Source: Lactobacillaceae bacterium
GTDB lineage: Bacteria; Bacillota; Bacilli; Lactobacillales; Lactobacillaceae
Assembly: GCA_902834055.1 (NCBI GenBank)
Contig: CADFHB010000004.1
Span: 1-58,234 of the forward strand
Length of the DNA stretch: 58,234 bases
Direction of reading: 5' to 3'
Shown: in pieces, positions 8,021-16,760 of the stretch
Position numbering within the stretch: the stretch's first letter is position 1
Layout: every line of letters begins with the position of its first letter
The notes under the pieces: model-generated
Databases searched by the model: none
The model's input: the letters and a program-made list of their open reading frames with translations, nothing else
Told to the model about the DNA's origin: nothing
Made by a program: the position numbers and the translations under genes

Positions 8021-8338
8021 TTACTTTAATTCGGCTAGTCCCTGGGCAAGGACATCAGCGGTAACCTTAGTTGTTAAAAAGCGCTGGAGGGGCGTCTCAC
8101 TATGTCGGTCCTTAAAGGCCATTGGTTCCGCTGCCAAGATAACCACAGTCAGGTTATTCTCGGTCAGCATTAACTGGCCCGGGCCCTGGTACTTCCCCTT
8201 GGTATGCTTTCCTGTCCGCCAGGTATGCAGCTTGGCATCCCCGTTGTGGTCCAGTTTCAGTTGGTACTTACCATCCGCATCCGTTTCCACCGGGATCCCG
8301 GTAAACTTTTGCACCTCATACTTGCCCTTTTTGCTCAT
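8021..8338 (-). CDS. Hypothetical protein
   Basis: 105 residues from the ATG at 8338, which overlaps the upstream stop (TGATG); GAGGTG lies eight bases before it. A GTG one codon earlier is the alternative. The protein is polar and Lys-rich with a likely beta-rich first half (DADGKYQLKLDHNGDAKLHTWR) and a helical end. No signal peptide or membrane segment, and no family I recognise. It is coupled to the unknown gene before it, so the two are probably partners. Confidence 0.65.
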   Translation of the reverse strand: MSKKGKYEVQKFTGIPVETDADGKYQLKLDHNGDAKLHTWRTGKHTKGKYQGPGQLMLTENNLTVVILAAEPMAFKDRHSETPLQRFLTTKVTADVLAQGLAELK

Positions 8339-8727
8339 CACTCAGTCACCTCATCATCATTGAGGACCGCTAACAGGTGGTAAATGTAGCCCTCCTGCAT
8401 CGCAGCCGCCCACGTTCCCCGTTGGACATCTTCACCATCCACGATCAAGGAAAGCATCGCGGCTGCGGCGCGGTGGTTACGAATCAGCAATACCTGGCCG
8501 ACGGTAACTGCCGTTAACTTTGGCTTCACATGGTAGTGACGGAGCGTTTTTCGGTAATGGTAGTCATAATCGGCACTTACCTTGAAGTCCCGGACAAAAT
8601 CTAGTAGTTCCGGGTCATAGAGGGGGTACCCCGCCCGCACTAGCCCGTCTTCGGGCCGGGAGATTGTCCAGGCAACCTTCTTGCCAATCATCTTTTTAAA
8701 ATAGTTTTGTGCTGCCTGCCATTCCAT
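8338..8727 (-). CDS. Hypothetical protein
   Basis: 129 residues from the ATG at 8727, with AAGGG before it. It is soluble with mixed alpha/beta character and no motif I can name. KVAWTISRPEDGLVRAGYPLYDPELLDFV and a Tyr/His-rich middle (YDYHYRKTLRHYHVK) are its most distinctive parts. It is first of a two-gene unit whose second gene (8021) is also unknown. It is divergent from nnrE. Confidence 0.65.
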   Translation of the reverse strand: MEWQAAQNYFKKMIGKKVAWTISRPEDGLVRAGYPLYDPELLDFVRDFKVSADYDYHYRKTLRHYHVKPKLTAVTVGQVLLIRNHRAAAAMLSLIVDGEDVQRGTWAAAMQEGYIYHLLAVLNDDEVTE

Positions 8728-8833
8728 CAAATCACCCTTCCCGACTCTTTATATTTAGTGTACCGATTTTCGCGCTAAATGTCACTAATAAGTGGTATCG
8801 TGGTGGTAGATTAAGAATCAGGAGGTTCACCTT

Positions 8834-9475
8834 ATGAAACAAGAAGCAATTACCGCTGAACAGATGCGGCACTATGATTCATATACAATTAACACAATCG
8901 GGATTCCTTCCCTCGTCTTAATGGAACGGGCTGCACTAGCTGTTCGCGACGAAATTTTAAACGCCTTCCCCCTCAACCTCGACCACGTTGTCGTGGTTGC
9001 CGGAAGTGGGAATAATGGTGGTGATGGGCTTGACGTTGCCCGCCTCCTCCACATCGCGGGGGTACGGGTCACCATCCTCAACGTTGGCAATCCCGACCAC
9101 GCTTCTGCCGAGCACCAGGTCCAAGACAAGATTTGCCAGTACTACCAAATTCCCCAGACCCGGGACCGGACAATCCTTAACCGGGCAAGCCTGGTCGTCG
9201 ATGCCATGTTCGGGATCGGCATTGACCGGCCCGTCAAGGGAAACTATGCTGACGCCATCACGGCCATTAATAACTGCCCAGCCGTCGTCATCGCCGTTGA
9301 CATGCCTTCAGGAATCAATACGGACACTGGGGAAGTAATGGGCGTTGCTGTCAAGGCAACGGCCACCGTTACTTTTGCCTTCAATAAGGTCGGCCTGACA
9401 ACTGGTGATGGTAAGGACTATGCCGGCCGGATCGTCATTGCAGACGATATGGGTACCTACGCAACCGATAACTAA
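8834..9475 (+). CDS. nnrE: NAD(P)H-hydrate epimerase
   Basis: 213 residues matching the YjeF N-terminal domain. VVAGSGNNGGDGLDVARLL is the nucleotide-binding signature, and VVDAMFGIGI and VIAVDMPSGINTDTGEV follow in order. The enzyme interconverts R and S forms of hydrated NAD(P)H so that the separate dehydratase can repair them. That kinase-like dehydratase domain is not fused here and must be elsewhere. AGGAGG precedes the ATG. The nitroreductase gene follows after 23 bases, probably in one transcript. Confidence 0.92.
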   Translation: MKQEAITAEQMRHYDSYTINTIGIPSLVLMERAALAVRDEILNAFPLNLDHVVVVAGSGNNGGDGLDVARLLHIAGVRVTILNVGNPDHASAEHQVQDKICQYYQIPQTRDRTILNRASLVVDAMFGIGIDRPVKGNYADAITAINNCPAVVIAVDMPSGINTDTGEVMGVAVKATATVTFAFNKVGLTTGDGKDYAGRIVIADDMGTYATDN

Positions 9476-9498
9476 ACAATTACAAAGGTGGGAGAAAC

Positions 9499-10275
9499 AT
9501 GATTCATAACCAAACAATTGACCAGCAAGTTAACCACCGCACCATCCGTGCGTTTAAAGACCAGTCACTCAGCCAAGAGCAGTTAACCACCCTTTACCAA
9601 GCCGCCCGGCAGACCTCCACTAGTATGTTCATGCAGCAATTTTCCATCCTGCATATCACTGACCCAACCACCCGGCAGCAAATTCGGGAAATCTCAACCC
9701 AACCCTATGTTGGCGCCAATGGTGACCTTTTTATCTTCGTGGTTGACCTCTATCGTAACCAAAAGATTCGTCAGCAGTTAGGGACCGATGACGGCCGACT
9801 ACACACTACTGATATTTTCATGCAGGCCGTTGAAGACACGGTCTTGGCAGTCCAAAACTTCTTGACGGCCGCGGAAAGTATGGGACTTGGTGGCGTTATC
9901 TTAGGCTCCATCAAAAATGACCCGACCAAACTCGTCCAGGTGTTAAAAATGCCTAAGATGACCATGCCACTGCTCGGCCTCCAAGTTGGTGTCCCTAACC
10001 AGGCGCCCCAGCTTAAGCCCCGCCTACCACTCGATTTCATTGCCTTTGAAAATCACTATCCCCGCAACTTCAACGTCAAGGACCTAGCAGATTACGACCG
10101 CCAAGTCACCCAATACTATGACCTGCGGGACGCCAACCGCCGGATTGACTCATTTACCAAGCAAATTACCGGAAGCAAACTCAATCACGGTGATTCTGGC
10201 AAGCGAGATGAACTAGCCCAGGTTCTCCACGACCAAGGATTCGCGCTCGACTGGAACCAGCAGTCCAAAATTTAA
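9499..10275 (+). CDS. Nitroreductase-family NAD(P)H-dependent flavin oxidoreductase
   Basis: 258 residues of the NfrA-like branch. It begins with HRTIRAFKDQSLS, has the FMN-contact region ARQTSTSMFMQQFS, and the segment SMGLGGVILGSIKNDP typical of FMN-binding oxidoreductases. Such enzymes reduce flavins, nitro compounds or disulfides with NADPH. AAAGGTGGGAG stands before the ATG. It probably shares the nnrE transcript, which would pair NAD(P)H repair with NAD(P)H use. Natural substrate unknown. Confidence 0.85.
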   Translation: MIHNQTIDQQVNHRTIRAFKDQSLSQEQLTTLYQAARQTSTSMFMQQFSILHITDPTTRQQIREISTQPYVGANGDLFIFVVDLYRNQKIRQQLGTDDGRLHTTDIFMQAVEDTVLAVQNFLTAAESMGLGGVILGSIKNDPTKLVQVLKMPKMTMPLLGLQVGVPNQAPQLKPRLPLDFIAFENHYPRNFNVKDLADYDRQVTQYYDLRDANRRIDSFTKQITGSKLNHGDSGKRDELAQVLHDQGFALDWNQQSKI

Positions 10276-10394
10276 ATTTAACCAAGTTTAATAAGGGGGG
10301 CTTAAGATTCTCGGGCGAATAGTCAACACCCCCGCAGCAGGTGGTAAAATAACTTTACCCAGAGTCGCAGATTGGACGTAGAAAGGTGAAAACA

Positions 10395-11318
10395 ATGCTT
10401 AATTTTTACCAATTAGCTGACCACCAACTTACGGAAACTTCACCAGCGGCTGCTGCCTCCCTTATTCTGACGGCTAACCCGACGGCAGCTGAACAAAAGG
10501 TGCTCTGCCAAACTTTTGATCTTGAGCCCTTAACCCTTGCCTTTTGTAACGCATCCGAAGAGGTCTCACGGTTTCACGCGCTCAACAGTACCGTACTGGT
10601 TGATGATACGCTCTTAGTCCTCTATGACTTTATTGACCGGCATGAAACGATCGAACGACAATTGGCACCGGTAATTATAATCTTTGACCGGTCCCACCTT
10701 CTGATTTGTACTGAAAATGCACAAACCTACCGGCAGGAGCTTGAAAAGGTAGTTACCACTACAACCGCAGTTTATGACCTTGTCTTTCACTGCATCAAGC
10801 ACTGCCAGGACAACCTCTTGGCAGCCCTGCTCAGTTATAAACCGGAGATTGACCGCCTGGATGCCGTCGCCCGGCAAACCATTGAAAATGATGAATTGCA
10901 GGCCCTCACCAACCTGACGCGGAAACTGGTTTTCTTTGAACACACGATGAATGACCAGAGTGAAATCCTCACTAGCTTTTTGGCCACACCGTAGCTGGCA
11001 ATTATTGACCAGGACCTGCTCTTTAACGCTAAAATCCGGCAACGGCGACTGACCAAGGCCATTCATATTTATCGTGACCTACTAGAATCCATCAGCAGTC
11101 TCTTTACCGCCATGATGGACAATAATTTAAACCACTTGATGAAATACCTCGACTCAGCCGGACTAGTGATTGCCCTGGTAACCGGCTTTATGGGGATGAA
11201 CGTCGGTGGGTTGCCTTGGAAGACGTCCACCAGCGGTTTTGCACTCACCTGCGTAATTGCGATCCTTCTCGCAGTAATTACTGGTATCCACTTGAAACGG
11301 AAAGAATATACGGACTAA
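10395..11318 (+). pseudogene. corA: CorA-family magnesium transporter gene interrupted by an in-frame TAG
   Basis: The frame opens at ATG 10395 behind AGAAAGGTG and runs 199 codons to TAG (10992-10994), then stays open in the same phase to 11318, giving 307 codons if the stop is ignored. The part beyond the stop carries the channel helix and the diagnostic GMN triplet (residues 267-269). CorA forms pentameric Mg2+/Co2+ channels, and a product ending at codon 199 would lack both membrane helices. One base change restores the gene. A nonsense mutation is the simplest explanation; a sequencing error or suppression is possible. Confidence 0.9.
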
Positions 11319-11319
11319 A

Positions 11320-11363
11320 AAAACTCACCCCACATGCGGCAGACTGCATAGGGGGTGAGTTTT
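11320..11363. terminator. Bidirectional terminator between corA and hisS
   Basis: AAAACTCACCCC and GGGGGTGAGTTTT flank a short loop. With T-runs on both ends it can serve both convergent genes. Confidence 0.8.
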
Positions 11364-11377
11364 ATGATATTCGCTTA

Positions 11378-12655
11378 TTACTTGAGATACTTAGCGGGGT
11401 CCGCCACGAAGTCAGCTACCGTCACGTCAACTGCTTCCTTGGTTGCGGCATTCTTCAGCTGGAACTGGCCTTCGCTGACTTCCCGGTCGCCAAAGACCGC
11501 AAAGTACTTTGCGTTGCGCCGGAAGGCTTCCTTAATTTGCTTACCAACCTTAACACCACTGTAATCCTTATCTGCCACGATTCCTTGCTGGCGAACCTGG
11601 CTTAAGACTTCAAACGCCAGGTTATCACCTTGGTCATCAGCGCTAGCAAGGAAGAGGTCCAAGCGGTCTTGCGGTGCAAAGGCAGGGTTCTCCTGTTGAA
11701 GCAGGATCATCAGCCGCTCAACACCCATTCCGAAACCGATTCCCCCTTCTTCAGGGCCGCCGAGTTGCGAAATTAAGCCGTTGTATCGACCACCAGCACA
11801 AACCGTGGTGTAGCCGCCACCAAAGGCTGGTGAATCAGACATAATTTCAAAGATGGTGTGATTGTAGTAATCTAACCCCCGGACCATGTTGCTGTCGATC
11901 TCGTAACCAATCTTTAATTCCTTTAGCAACTTTTGAACCTGGTCAAAGTAGTTTTGTGAATCTTCATCAAGGTAGTCCAAGATTGATGGGGCATCCGCAA
12001 CGATCTTTTGGTCGCCGGCATCCTTACTATCTAGGACCCGGAGTGGGTTCTTGTAAAGTCGTTCCTGCGAATCCTTACTCAATTCATCATAGTGGGGCTT
12101 CAGGTAGTCAATCAAGGCTTCCCGGTAGTCAGCCCGGACCTTTTTGTCCCCCAAGGTGTTGATTACTAACTTGACATCGGGAACACCGAACTTCTTGAAT
12201 AGGCGCATTGCCATTGCGATTACTTCAACGTCAATTTGTGGTGACTCGTTGTTTAACGCCTCAACACCGATCTGGTGGAATTCACGTTGCCGACCAGACT
12301 GGGGCCGTTCGTACCGAAACATTGGTCCCATGTAGTAAACCTTGTACGGCTTTGGGTACTCTGGACCATACAGTTTATTTTCAACGTAGGCCCGAACCAC
12401 CCCGGCCGTTCCTTCTGGCCGCAAGGCAATGTGGCGGTCTCCCTTGTCGTGGAAATCGTACATTTCCTTGGTGACGATATCCGACGTGTCCCCGACGTTA
12501 CGGGAAAAGACGTGGTAGTCTTCAAACATCGGCGTCCGAATTCCCCGGTAACCAAACTGCCGGAAAACGTCCCGGGCAGTTGCTTCAACCTTTTCCCATA
12601 ACCCAGTTGTTCCGGGTAGTAAGTCCGCGGTTCCCTTTGGCTTTTGATAATCCAT
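11378..12655 (-). CDS. hisS: Histidine--tRNA ligase
   Basis: 425 residues, normal for bacterial HisRS. Class II motif 2 is MFRYERPQSGRQREFHQIG; the His-specific segments are LDYYNHTIFEI (about residue 265) and AGGRYNGL, and FGMGVERLMILL is motif 3. It charges tRNA-His. Upstream on the same strand is a T-box leader whose UGGG matches the C73 end of tRNA-His, so expression should rise when charged tRNA-His is scarce. In many lactobacilli aspS follows hisS; here a terminator and the corA remnant follow instead. Confidence 0.96.
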   Translation of the reverse strand: MDYQKPKGTADLLPGTTGLWEKVEATARDVFRQFGYRGIRTPMFEDYHVFSRNVGDTSDIVTKEMYDFHDKGDRHIALRPEGTAGVVRAYVENKLYGPEYPKPYKVYYMGPMFRYERPQSGRQREFHQIGVEALNNESPQIDVEVIAMAMRLFKKFGVPDVKLVINTLGDKKVRADYREALIDYLKPHYDELSKDSQERLYKNPLRVLDSKDAGDQKIVADAPSILDYLDEDSQNYFDQVQKLLKELKIGYEIDSNMVRGLDYYNHTIFEIMSDSPAFGGGYTTVCAGGRYNGLISQLGGPEEGGIGFGMGVERLMILLQQENPAFAPQDRLDLFLASADDQGDNLAFEVLSQVRQQGIVADKDYSGVKVGKQIKEAFRRNAKYFAVFGDREVSEGQFQLKNAATKEAVDVTVADFVADPAKYLK

Positions 12656-12677
12656 TCTAAATATCCCCTTTCATAAA

Positions 12678-12935
12678 CAAAGCCCCCTAAGGCAATTCAA
12701 CCTTAGAGGGCGATTTACTCACTGTCCCACCTCTATTTACAGTAACCTCGCAGTCACTGCCTCAAGAAGTTAATTAACTTCATGACGGTAACGGGTCATC
12801 CCGGAGCCAGTTACTTTATTCACCAGCCCAGCTCAGTAGAGGTGGTTTCACAGTCACGACTAGCTCTCAGCTCTGCTAGCTCTCTGTCAAGGTGTGACCG
12901 CTTTAGTTCTACTTCAAGTGCTTTTATAAAGTTCA
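12678..12935 (-). promoter_or_regulatory. T-box riboswitch leader of hisS
   Basis: On the minus strand the leader has a T-box AAATAGAGGTGGGACAGT (12738-12721) and then a terminator hairpin (12713-12678; CGCCCTCTAAGG / CCTTAGGGGGC, then T-rich). The TGGG that pairs with the tRNA end fits C73 of tRNA-His. A CAC triplet in AACCACCTC is the likely specifier. An extended -10 (TGGTAAAAT, 12949-12942 region) lies just before the leader. Confidence 0.85.
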
Positions 12936-12973
12936 CCAGTGATTTTACCATAAGTCACCTAATTTGGGTATCA

Positions 12974-14158
12974 CTAATTACTAATTCTCTGCTGGTGGCG
13001 TAGGTGCAAAAGGTAACCGAACACCACCAAGAGGGTCCCCGCTATCAAGAGGAAGACGGAAACAAAGAGGTCCTGGTAGTTTCCCTGATCAATTACAAAG
13101 CCACCGTACAGGGGCCCAATTGCCCGACCAATCGACATTGTAATGTTTAATAAGCCCTGGTAGTGTCCCGTCTCATTGACCGTGGTTAACTGGGAAATCC
13201 AGGCGGGCAAGCCCGCAAAACTGGTCATTTCGCCAACCGTCAAAATCACGAAGTCCAGGGCAAAGGCCCACAGGCTGCGGGCAAAAATTAGCAACAAGAA
13301 CGAGCTGGCAAAAATCAACAGCCCAACCATAATCTGATTGGACAGCTTAATATAAGGGCTTAGCTTGTTAACGAGCGGTTGGCCCACAATAATTAACACC
13401 CCATTAAGTGTCCACAAAAGGCTGTAGGCATAAAACGGGATTCCCATGTTCGTCATGTGGACCGCCATCACGCTCTCCCAGAGTGAATAACTAAGGTGGA
13501 TCGTGGTGTAATTAATCAAAATCAGCCAGATCAGTACCAAGATCCGGTGGTGGCTACGCGTTGCCTGACTGCGTTTAACCGCCGCAGCCTTCGCCGGGAG
13601 CTTAACTTGGACGTTGAGGGCAAAAATAACTACCAGCATCAGGAGACCATAAAAGACCGCTGCCACGGAAAAAACGAGGACCACACTGATGGGCAATAGG
13701 ACCCCCACCGCCAGGGTACCGATTACGACCCCCACGTTATAGGCCATATAGATGTAGTTAAAAACGTAACGGGAACTGTGGGCACTGACCAGGGACCCAT
13801 AGGAATTGACAATCGTCATGTTCATGCCATCCCCAAAGCTATTAAGCATCATCAGCACGGCAAACCAGGGCCAGCCGTGTTCAAAGATTAGCGCAAAAAT
13901 CGCCAAGGTGGACAGGCTGACTCCCAGGACGGCCGTCTTATACTGGTCCCAATGGTCAAAGAGCCACCCACCAAGGTAGTTACCAGCCATCATGCAGATG
14001 GAAATAAAAAGCATGACGATCCCAGCCGTGGTAAGACTTTCGTGCAAATAATTGTGCATGTACATGGTCGTCAGGGGCCACAAAAAGGCAGCCCCGGTGT
14101 TGTTTAACAAACTTGCCAGGGCTACCCATTTTAACTTAACCGCCGTTCGCTTCGTCAT
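12974..14158 (-). CDS. MFS transporter
   Basis: 394 residues with about 12 membrane spans and no large loops, typical of drug:H+ antiporter-like MFS proteins. GNYLGGWLFDHWDQYKTA in the loop after span 2 corresponds to the MFS signature (GxLaDrxGrkx). The ATG follows TGAGGTGAAACA. It is 24 bases after the membrane gene at 14183-14803 and probably in its operon. Substrate cannot be inferred. Confidence 0.85.
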   Translation of the reverse strand: MTKRTAVKLKWVALASLLNNTGAAFLWPLTTMYMHNYLHESLTTAGIVMLFISICMMAGNYLGGWLFDHWDQYKTAVLGVSLSTLAIFALIFEHGWPWFAVLMMLNSFGDGMNMTIVNSYGSLVSAHSSRYVFNYIYMAYNVGVVIGTLAVGVLLPISVVLVFSVAAVFYGLLMLVVIFALNVQVKLPAKAAAVKRSQATRSHHRILVLIWLILINYTTIHLSYSLWESVMAVHMTNMGIPFYAYSLLWTLNGVLIIVGQPLVNKLSPYIKLSNQIMVGLLIFASSFLLLIFARSLWAFALDFVILTVGEMTSFAGLPAWISQLTTVNETGHYQGLLNITMSIGRAIGPLYGGFVIDQGNYQDLFVSVFLLIAGTLLVVFGYLLHLRHQQRISN

Positions 14159-14182
14159 TGTTTCACCTCAGTCAAAGCAAAG

Positions 14183-14803
14183 TTAGTGTTCATGAACCAT
14201 TTCTGAAGACGGTACCCGAAGTAAGGTATACGTTACCGCATCACGGTCGGCCCGTAATCCTAAGCCATTTAAAACGGTATTCTGATAGTGAACCGTCATC
14301 TCCGCAGCAAAGGCCTTCCCCGTCGTGCGGTTTTCCTTACGTAACCGGGCCTTATCCCAAGGTAACGAGCTAGCATCAAGGGTGATGATCCGGTCCCCGT
14401 CGGCTACCGACCCGTAACGGGAATTAGTCGTGTACCGGTTCCCGTTTGCCCAGTACGTGTATGAAACAATCGGGCGCTTACCGTTCTTACTGCGCGTCGC
14501 TGAAACATAGTAGTAATCATTACTCTTGTTGTGGAGTTGCAGTGGTGAATACTTTGTCGTAATCGTAGTCTGCTGGTGGTCGCTAATATCAACCTGCCTA
14601 AAGAAAGTTAAATATGCCATCCCACCAAGCCAAACCAACGCCACCACCAGCATGGCAACGTAGCGCCAAAAAAGTTTAGCTGAAAAGGCCGTCTTGGTCT
14701 TTGCGATTAACATCAACTGTTGTACACGGATGTAGTGAATGACATAGCAGAAGAAAACGACTGCCAGGATCCACGATAACCATCCCAACCAGTTCCAAGT
14801 CAT
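14183..14803 (-). CDS. Conserved membrane protein, LVIS_2131-like
   Basis: 206 residues with two N-terminal membrane spans (about 5-24 and 46-67) followed by a roughly 135-residue domain rich in Tyr, Thr and Ser (NDYYYVSATRSKNGKRP, YTYWANGNRYTTNSRYG) that is probably outside the cell. It resembles the lactobacillus family called LVIS_2131, whose function is unknown; the match is from memory. GGAGAATT precedes the ATG. An MFS gene follows in the same transcript. Confidence 0.65.
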   Translation of the reverse strand: MTWNWLGWLSWILAVVFFCYVIHYIRVQQLMLIAKTKTAFSAKLFWRYVAMLVVALVWLGGMAYLTFFRQVDISDHQQTTITTKYSPLQLHNKSNDYYYVSATRSKNGKRPIVSYTYWANGNRYTTNSRYGSVADGDRIITLDASSLPWDKARLRKENRTTGKAFAAEMTVHYQNTVLNGLGLRADRDAVTYTLLRVPSSEMVHEH

Positions 14804-15037
14804 AATTTCTAATTCTCCATTCTATTTGCCAAAGTTATATCTTGATTATCACACAAAACCACTAGCTTGTCCTGCTAATTCAAAGTGAATTTAAATAAAT
14901 TAAGGGTTTCTTTTTTGTAAATCCGCAAACTGTGCTAAACTAAATTTTAGTATCAAAACGGTATTGTTTTATCATAGAACAAACCGGCAAGATTGTAGTT
15001 TTAAAAACTACCTGATTCATAAGGAGGAATTGATTTC

Positions 15038-15223
15038 ATGGATAATTTGAGTGAGTTAGCCCAACAATTAATTAAATTTGAGCATGATAATAACTTAAAC
15101 GATAATGAAGTTGCTTTTGGGAGCCACCTGTCAGTCGAGCGGATTCATGACATTAAGTCGTCAAATTCCGTTGCGACTTCTGAAGAAACCGAATTACTCC
15201 AACGTTTTATGCAAAGTAAATAA
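15038..15223 (+). CDS. Small acidic helical protein, LBP_cg2779-like
   Basis: 61 residues behind a strong AAGGAGGAATTG site. It is acidic, with no cysteine or membrane segment, and looks like a short helix-turn-helix-type fold (NEVAFGSHLSVERIHDIKSS). It resembles the lactobacillus family LBP_cg2779, of unknown role. Upstream, TTTGTA-16-TAAACT is a possible promoter, and GTAGTTTTAAAAACTAC is a small leader hairpin. Confidence 0.7.
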   Translation: MDNLSELAQQLIKFEHDNNLNDNEVAFGSHLSVERIHDIKSSNSVATSEETELLQRFMQSK

Positions 15224-15246
15224 ATCATACCCAAGGGATTTTAAAA

Positions 15247-15402
15247 GGGAGTGCGACAGGACTAGCTTGCTAGTTCGTCTTTCGAAGCAAAGCCAGCCTG
15301 TGGCCCCCCGTCAATGCGTAGCTAGCCTTTAGGAAGCATGAAGAGGCCTTTAGTGTTTGAATTTTCCGAACGCTAAAGGCCTCTTCGTGTACTGCACTGT
15401 AA
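15247..15402. repeat. MITE-like intergenic element, copy B (diverged)
   Basis: It starts GGGAGTGCGACAGGACTAGC, keeps TTCGTCTTTCGAAG and GCTAGCCTTTAGGAAGCA, and has the central hairpin (about 15340-15385; GGCCTTTAGTG / CGCTAAAGGCC) with covarying arms. The right end is diverged after GTACTGCACTG. It lies between convergent genes. Confidence 0.7.
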
Positions 15403-15447
15403 CATCTTCCTCTTTGTGGGCGAGTTTTCTCACCAACTACTTTTAGT

Positions 15448-16386
15448 TCATTCCCGAAAGGTTACTGGGACCGTCACCGATGGAACCGGGTCTTGAGGAG
15501 CGGCCACCCGCTTAAAGAGGGTCGCAATCAGTTTATCGGCCAATTTTGGAATCGGCTGGACCACCGTTGGTAACTGTGGGGCAATCTTACGGATCAATTG
15601 TGACCCGTCATAACCGGTGATAAAGAAGTCCGTCCCCATCTTTAAGCCGTGCTCTTGGTAAACTGCCGCAATCTCCAATGCCTGAACATCATTTGATGCT
15701 ACCACCCCATCATAGATGCCAGGAAAGGTCGTTGTAAAATCAAGTTTATCCAGGGCCAAGGGGTCAAAACTCCGGTGTTCCGCTGTCAAACGGTCAACCG
15801 CCCCCTGCAGCCGGTTCAAGGTGGGGGAAGCCGAGGTATCTTCATCCACGATCACTGCAATGTGAGTTGCGTGGTTCTTCAAGAGGTATTCAACCGCTAG
15901 TTGCCCGCCCCGGTAGCTATCGGCTGCTACAATTGGAATATTATCGGCTAGGTAACGGTCAAACGACACAATTGGCGCTGAAATCTGGTGGTACTCATCA
16001 ATATCAAGGTTATGGGAACCAGAAATAATTCCATCAACCTGGTTAGCCATCAACATGCTTAAGTACTCATGCTCAATTTCCGGATTCTCCGCCGATGAGG
16101 CAATGATTGTCTTATACCCTTGTTCGAACAGCTGCCGTTCCAACTCGTTCGCTAATTCTGCAAAGAAGGGGTTCGTCAGGTTAGGAAAGATCAGGCCAAT
16201 GAACTTTGATGGTTTCCCCTGCATTGCCCGGGCCAAGGCATTCGGCTGGTAGTTCAGCTGCCGCATTGCCGCATGAACTTTCTTAATCGTCTTTTCACTC
16301 AGCGACCCGTAATTATTAATAACCCGGGAGACCGTCGTGACCGAAACTCCTGCTAATTCTGCAACATCCTTTAATTTTGCTACCAT
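15448..16386 (-). CDS. LacI-family transcriptional regulator
   Basis: 312 residues. Residues 4-50 are the LacI headpiece (LKDVAELAGVSVTTVSRVINN), followed by the hinge YQPNALARAM and a periplasmic-binding-protein-like sensor domain (IGLIFPNLTNPFFAEL onward). It should bind a sugar and an inverted-repeat operator. No sugar operon adjoins it, so its target is unclear; the closest neighbour is the divergent cell-wall hydrolase gene 375 bases away. The ATG has AGGAG very close, with GAGG slightly further upstream. Confidence 0.9.
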   Translation of the reverse strand: MVAKLKDVAELAGVSVTTVSRVINNYGSLSEKTIKKVHAAMRQLNYQPNALARAMQGKPSKFIGLIFPNLTNPFFAELANELERQLFEQGYKTIIASSAENPEIEHEYLSMLMANQVDGIISGSHNLDIDEYHQISAPIVSFDRYLADNIPIVAADSYRGGQLAVEYLLKNHATHIAVIVDEDTSASPTLNRLQGAVDRLTAEHRSFDPLALDKLDFTTTFPGIYDGVVASNDVQALEIAAVYQEHGLKMGTDFFITGYDGSQLIRKIAPQLPTVVQPIPKLADKLIATLFKRVAAPQDPVPSVTVPVTFRE

Positions 16387-16760
16387 ACTCCTACCTCACA
16401 TCACGTTAAATTAATGATACTTTATTATAAAACAGTGTCCGACAAACCGGAATTATTTTCCGTATATTATAATATGGCTTATTATTCACTTTCCACAAGT
16501 TGTTTTTCGTTCGATAAGGCGTCAGTAATCGGTACCAAATGCATAATTCAGTTGCGAATAGGCTGGCCCTGCCAATATAAATTTTCTTATTGTATTTCCT
16601 TGATCTTGTTGACTCCCGAACAAATAAATGCTAACTTTAAAGACAGTGAAATCTTAATAACTTCTTAACAATTTTATTTAAATTTTAGTAAGTTAATTAA
16701 CAACTTCAAAAATAGTTTTCAACTATCACTTTTTAAATGACGAGGGGGAGCTAACGACTA
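16387..16760. other. Long AT-rich intergenic region upstream of the LysM hydrolase
   Basis: 374 bases without a supported gene. It holds the regulator's start region on the left and, at 16609-16637, a possible plus-strand promoter. Runs such as TTTATTTAAATTTTAG near 16676 look like an AT-rich upstream element or a leader. No riboswitch or repeat recognised. Confidence 0.6.
16609..16637 (+). promoter_or_regulatory. Candidate promoter of the LysM hydrolase
   Basis: TTGACT, a 17-base spacer and TAACTT. The -10 is weak. It would give a leader of about 120 bases before the ATG at 16761. Confidence 0.4.

Noticed and set aside
11216..11605. 129-codon frame across the corA end and the hisS end
   Set aside because: Overlaps two known genes in other frames and crosses a terminator hairpin.
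16414..16668. 84-codon open frame in the region before the LysM hydrolase
   Set aside because: No ribosome site, AT-rich non-coding look and no recognisable protein; treated as intergenic.
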